This document shows positions 6,577 through 9,678 of a stretch of 9,678 bases of DNA, piece by piece. Source of the DNA: JANNAV01 sp031384695 (GTDB taxonomy: Bacteria > Pseudomonadota > Alphaproteobacteria > Rhodobacterales > Rhodobacteraceae); the NCBI GenBank assembly GCA_031384695.1, contig JANNAV010000227.1:1-9678 (forward strand). The letters run 5' to 3'. The notes under the pieces were generated by a model. That model had not been told where the DNA came from and did not search any database. It saw only the letters and a list, made by a program, of their open reading frames with translations. The first letter of the stretch is position 1; the number at the start of each line of letters is the position of its first letter. A program made the position numbers and the translations under genes.

Positions 6577-6606
6577 TATAGCCCTGTGCTGCAGCACAGG
6601 AAACCA
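6577..6606 (-). promoter_or_regulatory. Candidate purA promoter with an 18-bp palindromic operator
   Basis: CCTGTGCTGCAGCACAGG (6583-6600) is a perfect 18-bp palindrome. On the minus strand a TATAGG -10-like box follows it and a TTTCCT -35-like box overlaps its upstream edge, 17 bp apart, so the palindrome fills the spacer. This is a common place for a repressor site. The -35 match is poor, so the promoter is tentative, while the palindrome itself is certain. Confidence 0.35.
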
Positions 6607-6656
6607 CAAAATCGCACCCGCCCGCTCAGGTGCCGCAAGCCCCCCCGGATCGGTGA

Positions 6657-6696
6657 TAGAACTTCGCACCAAACCCCGCTACACTGAGTGCGAAGT
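6657..6696 (+). promoter_or_regulatory. Candidate DUF6524 promoter flanked by a 9-bp inverted repeat
   Basis: ACTTCGCAC (6661-6669) and GTGCGAAGT (6688-6696) are perfect inverted repeats with an 18-base spacer. A TACACT -10-like box (6680-6685) lies between the arms and a weak TAGAAC -35 (6657-6662) lies 17 bp upstream. The half-site GTGCGAA is repeated directly at 6695-6701. The arrangement suggests an operator for a dimeric regulator. The promoter boxes are only moderate matches. Confidence 0.35.
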
Positions 6697-6723
6697 GCGA
6701 AACCCCCGAACACACGAGGCATC

Positions 6724-7119
6724 ATGGGCATACTGCTGCGCTGGCTGGGGGCCTTCGTCCTCCTCGCCGCCACCTTCAATCCGACACCCTGGAATTTCAT
6801 CCGCTGGGCCGAGGCGAACTTTGCCACCCAGATGCCGCTGACCATTCTGTTGGGCCTGCTGCTGGGGGTGGCCTATATGATCTATGTCGGCGCCACGCTG
6901 CGCTCGATCGGCGGTTTCGGCATCCTGTTGATCGCGGCGATCTTCGGTTGCCTCGTCTGGGTGCTGAACGATTGGGGCGTGCTGGTGCTGGGCAATTCCA
7001 GCACCAACCAATGGCTCGCCATCCTCGCTCTGTCACTGGTGCTCGGCATCGGCCTGTCGTGGAGCATCCTGCGCCAGCGCCTTTCGGGCCAGGCCTCGGT
7101 GGACGAGATCGACAATTAG
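6724..7119 (+). CDS. DUF6524 family inner-membrane protein
   Basis: The product is 131 residues with four hydrophobic segments (about 3-17, 38-57, 64-81 and 97-116) and a short acidic tail ending VDEIDN. The segment FNPTPWNFIRWA (18-29), the ATLRSIGGFG turn (57-66) and GLSWSILRQRLSGQASVDE near the end match what I recall of DUF6524, a Rhodobacterales-type membrane family with no assigned function. I chose the ATG at 6724 because GAGG lies four bases upstream. A GTG twelve codons earlier (6688) falls inside an inverted repeat and would add a non-hydrophobic stretch. It is transcribed away from purA. Its stop codon shares its last base with a perfect 45-bp palindrome. Confidence 0.8.
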   Translation: MGILLRWLGAFVLLAATFNPTPWNFIRWAEANFATQMPLTILLGLLLGVAYMIYVGATLRSIGGFGILLIAAIFGCLVWVLNDWGVLVLGNSSTNQWLAILALSLVLGIGLSWSILRQRLSGQASVDEIDN

Positions 7120-7163
7120 AGCGGATTGCCTTCAATCTGATTCAGATTGAAGGCAATCCGCTC
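7119..7163. repeat. Perfect 45-bp palindrome (22-bp arms, 1-base centre)
   Basis: The left arm (7119-7140) begins GAGCGGATTGCC and ends CAATCTGA. After a single T at 7141 the right arm (7142-7163) is its exact reverse complement. Pairing resumes for three more bases on each side after one mismatch. It begins on the last base of the DUF6524 stop codon. In RNA it would make a very stable hairpin of about 20 bp. No T-tract follows on either strand. It resembles the dispersed palindromic elements common in alphaproteobacterial intergenic regions, but copy number cannot be seen from one window. Confidence 0.92.
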
Positions 7164-7183
7164 AAATGGTCAACGTCCCGAGA

Positions 7184-7202
7184 AACTCTCTCCCAGAGAG
7201 TT
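7184..7202. repeat. Small hairpin upstream of the VOC gene
   Basis: AACTCTCT (7184-7191) and AGAGAGTT (7195-7202) form a perfect 8-bp stem with loop CCC. The right arm overlaps the first two bases of the candidate -35 box of the next gene. It could be an operator or the tail of the same inserted element as the palindrome 20 bp upstream. Confidence 0.6.
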
Positions 7203-7228
7203 GCCAAAATCGGTCCGGGGCGCATAAC
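7201..7228 (+). promoter_or_regulatory. Candidate promoter for the VOC gene
   Basis: TTGCCA (7201-7206, five of six to consensus) and CATAAC (7223-7228, four of six) are separated by 16 bp. Transcription would begin about 40 bases before the ATG at 7274. Its position fits an independently transcribed gene after the palindrome. Confidence 0.4.
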
Positions 7229-7273
7229 CGCGAAAGCCATTCCTAAAACCCACCCCCGCCCGAAAGGCCCCCC

Positions 7274-7654
7274 ATGCTCCTCTACGTCACCCTCGGCACC
7301 AGCGACCTCGCCCGTGCGCGCGCCTTTTACGATCCCACCCTCGCCACCCTCGGCATCGCCCTCACCCATCAGGGTGCCGAGGAATACGGCTATGGCCCCA
7401 AAGGCGGCACCATGACACAGCTTTACGTGACCCTCCCCTTTGACCGGAACCCCGCCACCCGCGCCAACGGCAGCATGCTGGCCCTCACCGCCGCCACCCG
7501 CGCCGATGTCGATGCCTTCCACGCCACAGCCCTCACCGCAGGCGGCACCGATGAAGGCGCCCCCGGCCTGCGCTATTCCGCCAATTTCTATTCCTGCTAC
7601 GTCCGCGACCCCGACGGCCACAAACTCTCGGCCGTCTGCGATCTGCCCGAGTAG
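7274..7654 (+). CDS. VOC-fold (glyoxalase/bleomycin-resistance superfamily) protein
   Basis: The product is 126 residues, one vicinal-oxygen-chelate domain. It starts with a strand (LLYVTLGTSDL) and the family's ARARAFYDPTLATLGI helix (residues 13-28). It ends with strand-turn NFYSCYVRDPDGHKLSAVCD, where DPDGHK (112-117) is the typical closing turn. The protein is predicted cytoplasmic. The usual first metal ligand (His in the first strand) is not present, since the strand reads YVTLG, and the closing strand has no Glu at the usual site. A classical glyoxalase I activity is therefore unlikely, and substrate and cofactor are unknown. GAAAGG sits six bases before the ATG. The stop codon begins a 13-bp tandem array. 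The gene appears to have its own promoter and is not tightly coupled to its neighbours. Confidence 0.85.
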   Translation: MLLYVTLGTSDLARARAFYDPTLATLGIALTHQGAEEYGYGPKGGTMTQLYVTLPFDRNPATRANGSMLALTAATRADVDAFHATALTAGGTDEGAPGLRYSANFYSCYVRDPDGHKLSAVCDLPE

Positions 7655-7702
7655 CTGGCCCGAGCAACTGGCCCGGGTAGCTGGCCCGGGCAACTGGCCC
7701 AA
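7651..7702. repeat. 13-bp tandem array at the VOC stop codon (four units, 26-bp higher period)
   Basis: Units are GTAGCTGGCCCGA, GCAACTGGCCCGG, GTAGCTGGCCCGG and GCAACTGGCCCAA (7651-7663, 7664-7676, 7677-7689, 7690-7702). The alternating GTAG/GCAA starts give a 26-bp higher-order period. The TAG stop of the VOC gene (7652-7654) lies in the first unit, and copies of it recur downstream. The array has the appearance of slippage duplication seeded at the 3' end of the gene. Confidence 0.9.
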
Positions 7703-7747
7703 ACGCCAGCCGCCAATCGCCCTCCCCCACCAAAAACCGCGAAGGGC

Positions 7748-7776
7748 TTGCGGAGCGCGCATCATCCGCCTAGATA
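7748..7776 (+). promoter_or_regulatory. Candidate secG promoter
   Basis: TTGCGG (7748-7753) and TAGATA (7771-7776) are separated by exactly 17 bp. Transcription would start near 7783, leaving a leader of about 23 bases before the secG ATG. Among the promoter candidates in this window it has the best combination of spacing and position. Confidence 0.45.
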
Positions 7777-7805
7777 GGCCCGTCAGCTTCGAAGGCCTCG
7801 CGCGC

Positions 7806-8165
7806 ATGCAAAACATCATCCTTACCATCCACCTGATCCTCGCCCTGCTGCTGATCGGCACCGTGCTGTTGCAGCGCTCCGAAGGCGGCGGCCTTGGCAT
7901 GGGCAGCGGCGGCGGCGCTATTTCAGGCCGGGCGGCGGGCACCGCGCTGGGCAAACTGACGTGGATCCTCGCGGCCTGCTTCATCACCACCTCGATCACC
8001 CTCACCATCCTTGCCGCCCGCGATGCCTCCTCCACCTCGGTGATCGACCAGTTCGGCGGCACGCCTCCCACACCTGCCCCCACCGCCCCGTCGACAACCG
8101 GCCTTGGCGCTGTCCCCGATCTGCCCAGCGATGCGCCCGCAGCCCCCCCCGCCGCCGAGAACTGA
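7806..8165 (+). CDS. secG: Preprotein translocase subunit SecG
   Basis: The product is 119 residues. SecG is the small non-essential partner of the SecYEG channel in the inner membrane and stimulates SecA-driven export. Two membrane helices are visible (about 3-22 and 50-71). They are separated by the hallmark SecG loop LLQRSEGGGLGMGSGGG (21-37). A Pro/Ala/Thr-rich C-terminal tail (about 84-119) is longer than in E. coli but usual in alphaproteobacteria. A possible GAAGG lies about ten bases before the ATG at 7806. pyrG follows 248 bp downstream, an order I know from Rhodobacteraceae. The stop codon lies inside the first unit of a 16-bp tandem array, and the final codons GAG AAC TGA are repeated with it. 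Confidence 0.94.
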   Translation: MQNIILTIHLILALLLIGTVLLQRSEGGGLGMGSGGGAISGRAAGTALGKLTWILAACFITTSITLTILAARDASSTSVIDQFGGTPPTPAPTAPSTTGLGAVPDLPSDAPAAPPAAEN

Positions 8166-8243
8166 CGCCCCCGAGAACTGACGCCCCTGAGACCTGACGC
8201 CCCCGAGACCTGACGCCACCGAGACCTGACGCCACCGAGAACC
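8157..8243. repeat. 16-bp tandem array at the secG stop codon (five units plus a partial)
   Basis: Units of the form GAGA(A/C)CTGACGCC(C/A)C(C/T) start at 8157, 8173, 8189, 8205 and 8221, with a partial sixth (GAGAACC) at 8237. Copies differ at only three positions, and units four and five are identical. The first unit contains the last secG codons and the TGA stop (8163-8165), so the gene end has been copied downstream. The period is not a multiple of three, so the array is not coding for a repeat protein on this strand. Confidence 0.93.
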
Positions 8244-8304
8244 AAGCGCCCGACACCACCTTTTGATCCCCACCACCACCCACCGACAGCATATTGCGGT
8301 CCGG

Positions 8305-8333
8305 TTGCGCGCGGGGCCAGTCTGCTCTATGTC
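8305..8333 (+). promoter_or_regulatory. Candidate pyrG promoter
   Basis: TTGCGC (8305-8310) and TATGTC (8328-8333) are spaced 17 bp apart, about 80 bases before the pyrG ATG. Both boxes are partial matches. pyrG may also be read through from secG, since no terminator is evident between them. Confidence 0.3.
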
Positions 8334-8413
8334 TCAACTCCCGTGATGCAGCGATTCTCATGGCCAAATCTGGGCTCCGAATCGCCGCCCAGAAACCATT
8401 GCGGGAGGCTCCC

Positions 8414-9678
8414 ATGGCGCGCTATATCTTTATCACCGGCGGCGTGGTGTCCTCCCTCGGCAAGGGCCTCGCCTCCGCCGCCCTTGGTGCGCTGCTGCAA
8501 GCGCGCGGCTACACGGTGCGCCTGCGCAAACTTGATCCCTACCTCAACGTCGATCCCGGCACGATGTCGCCGTTCGAGCATGGCGAAGTGTTCGTCACCG
8601 ACGACGGTGCCGAAACCGACCTCGACCTTGGCCATTACGAGCGTTTCACCGGCGTCTCCGCCCGCCAGACGGATTCTGTCTCGTCGGGCCGCATCTACTC
8701 CACTGTGCTGGAAAAAGAGCGTCGCGGCGACTACCTTGGCAAAACCATCCAGGTCATCCCCCACGTCACCAACGAGATCAAGGATTTCCTGAAAATCGGT
8801 GCCGACGAGGTGGATTTCAGGCTCTGTGAGATCGGCGGCACCGTCGGCGATATCGAGGGCCTGCCGTTTTTCGAGGCGATCCGCCAGTTCGGTCAGGACC
8901 GCCCGCGCGGCCAGTGCATCTTCATGCACCTGACGCTGCTGCCCTACCTCGCCGCCTCGGGCGAGCTGAAAACCAAACCCACCCAGCACTCGGTCAAGGA
9001 GTTGCGCTCCATCGGCATCGCCCCCGATGTCCTTGTCTGCCGCTCCGAACACCCGATCCCCGAAAAGGAACTCGCCAAGATCGCGCTTTTCTGCAACGTG
9101 CGGCAAGAGGCGGTGATCCCGGCCTATGACCTCAAATCCATCTACGACGCGCCGCTGGCCTACCACGCCGCTGGCCTTGATCAGGCCGTTCTCGACGCGT
9201 TCGGCATCTCGCCTGCGCCAAAGCCCAACCTCGCCCGCTGGCAAGACGTGATGCACCGCCTGACCCATGCCGAGGGCGAGGTCCGTGTCGCAATCGTCGG
9301 CAAATACACCCAGCTTGAAGATGCCTACAAATCCATCGCCGAGGCGCTCACCCATGGCGGCATGGCCAACCGCACCCGGGTCCGCGCCGAATGGATCGAC
9401 GCCGAGATCTTCGAGCGTGAAGACCCCGCCCCCTACCTCGAAAACTTCAACGCCATCCTCGTCCCCGGCGGCTTTGGCGAGCGCGGCACCGAAGGCATGA
9501 TCAAGGCCGCCAGTTTCGCCCGCACCCGGAAAATCCCCTATCTCGGCATCTGCCTCGGCATGCAACTCGCCGTCACCGAAGCCGCCCGCAACCTCGCCGG
9601 CATGCCCGACGCGGGCTCCGAAGAATTCGATGTCGAGGCCGGGGTGAAACGCTTCACCCCCGTCGTCTATCACCTGAA
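8414..9678 (+). CDS. pyrG: CTP synthase, N-terminal 421 codons (cut by window end)
   Basis: PyrG converts UTP, ATP and glutamine to CTP. The visible part covers the whole synthetase domain (about 1-270) and most of the class I glutamine amidotransferase domain. Motifs are GGVVSSLGKG (9-18, nucleotide loop), LDPYLNVDPGTMSPFEHGE, VTDDGAETDLDLGHYERF (Mg-binding Asp), CEIGGTVGDIEG (138-149, Glu ligand), VGKYTQLEDAYKS at the start of the second domain, VPGGFGERG (oxyanion region) and LGICLGMQ with the nucleophile Cys380. The catalytic His-Glu pair lies beyond the window; the family is usually about 545 residues. GGGAGG five bases before the ATG is a strong ribosome binding site and fixes the start at 8414. 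The gene lies downstream of secG after a leader of about 170 bases that follows the 16-bp array. Confidence 0.96.
   Translation, partial: MARYIFITGGVVSSLGKGLASAALGALLQARGYTVRLRKLDPYLNVDPGTMSPFEHGEVFVTDDGAETDLDLGHYERFTGVSARQTDSVSSGRIYSTVLEKERRGDYLGKTIQVIPHVTNEIKDFLKIGADEVDFRLCEIGGTVGDIEGLPFFEAIRQFGQDRPRGQCIFMHLTLLPYLAASGELKTKPTQHSVKELRSIGIAPDVLVCRSEHPIPEKELAKIALFCNVRQEAVIPAYDLKSIYDAPLAYHAAGLDQAVLDAFGISPAPKPNLARWQDVMHRLTHAEGEVRVAIVGKYTQLEDAYKSIAEALTHGGMANRTRVRAEWIDAEIFEREDPAPYLENFNAILVPGGFGERGTEGMIKAASFARTRKIPYLGICLGMQLAVTEAARNLAGMPDAGSEEFDVEAGVKRFTPVVYHL

Noticed and set aside
6541..6672. Upstream extension of purA by 44 codons
   Set aside because: The extension contains no family sequence, covers the candidate promoter and palindrome, and the ATG at 6540 has a good ribosome site and the conserved MANVVVVGAQWGDEG start.
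7119..7163. Intrinsic terminator for DUF6524
   Set aside because: The hairpin is strong, but it is not GC-rich at the base and has no T-tract after it on either strand, so it is listed as a palindromic repeat instead.
7651..8243. CRISPR array
   Set aside because: The units are 13 and 16 bp, directly abutting with no spacers, and there are no cas genes.
7142..8245. Minus-strand open frame of 367 residues across the VOC gene, both tandem arrays and secG
   Set aside because: It spans three unrelated plus-strand features, and its repeats simply translate the intergenic arrays.
8327..9673. Long minus-strand open frame (448 residues) opposite pyrG
   Set aside because: It is the shadow of the pyrG reading frame, a common effect of high third-position GC. 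The plus strand carries unmistakable CTP synthase motifs.

Overview
The window looks like a piece of an alphaproteobacterial chromosome of the family Rhodobacteraceae. The evidence is high GC content with strongly C/G-biased third codon positions, several small gene families typical of that group (DUF2842, DUF6524, a large acidic protein beside purA), and the secG-pyrG pair at the right end. It is mostly a housekeeping region. I see no defence, secretion, phage or biosynthetic cluster, no rRNA or tRNA, and no CRISPR array.

Layout from left to right. Positions 1-171 hold the last 56 codons of an IS110-family transposase, cut by the window edge. Positions 172-549 carry no recognisable gene but contain a tandem pair of 36-bp units, each forming a GC-rich hairpin. 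A ten-helix EamA/DMT transporter (550-1530, +) converges on a thiamine pyrophosphokinase (1487-2164, -), and their 3' ends overlap by 44 bp. A divergent spacer leads to an 863-residue acidic, repeat-rich protein of unknown function (2308-4899, +). It converges on a minus-strand pair, purA (5248-6540) and a DUF2842 membrane protein (4972-5211), separated by 36 bp and probably co-transcribed. Divergent from purA is a DUF6524 membrane protein (6724-7119), followed by a perfect 45-bp palindrome, a VOC-fold protein (7274-7654), secG (7806-8165) and pyrG (8414 to the window end, truncated).

Functionally, purA and pyrG make nucleotides (AMP and CTP branches), the kinase makes thiamine diphosphate, and SecG is part of the Sec translocon. 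The other genes are transport or unknown.

The most notable non-genic pattern is short tandem arrays (units of 13, 15 and 16 bp) that begin at or next to the stop codons of the VOC gene, the DUF2842 gene and secG. There are further short in-frame tandem expansions inside the 863-residue gene and the transporter N-terminus. This suggests frequent replication slippage tolerated at gene ends and in disordered coding regions. The best candidates for something undescribed are the 863-residue protein and the 45-bp palindrome.
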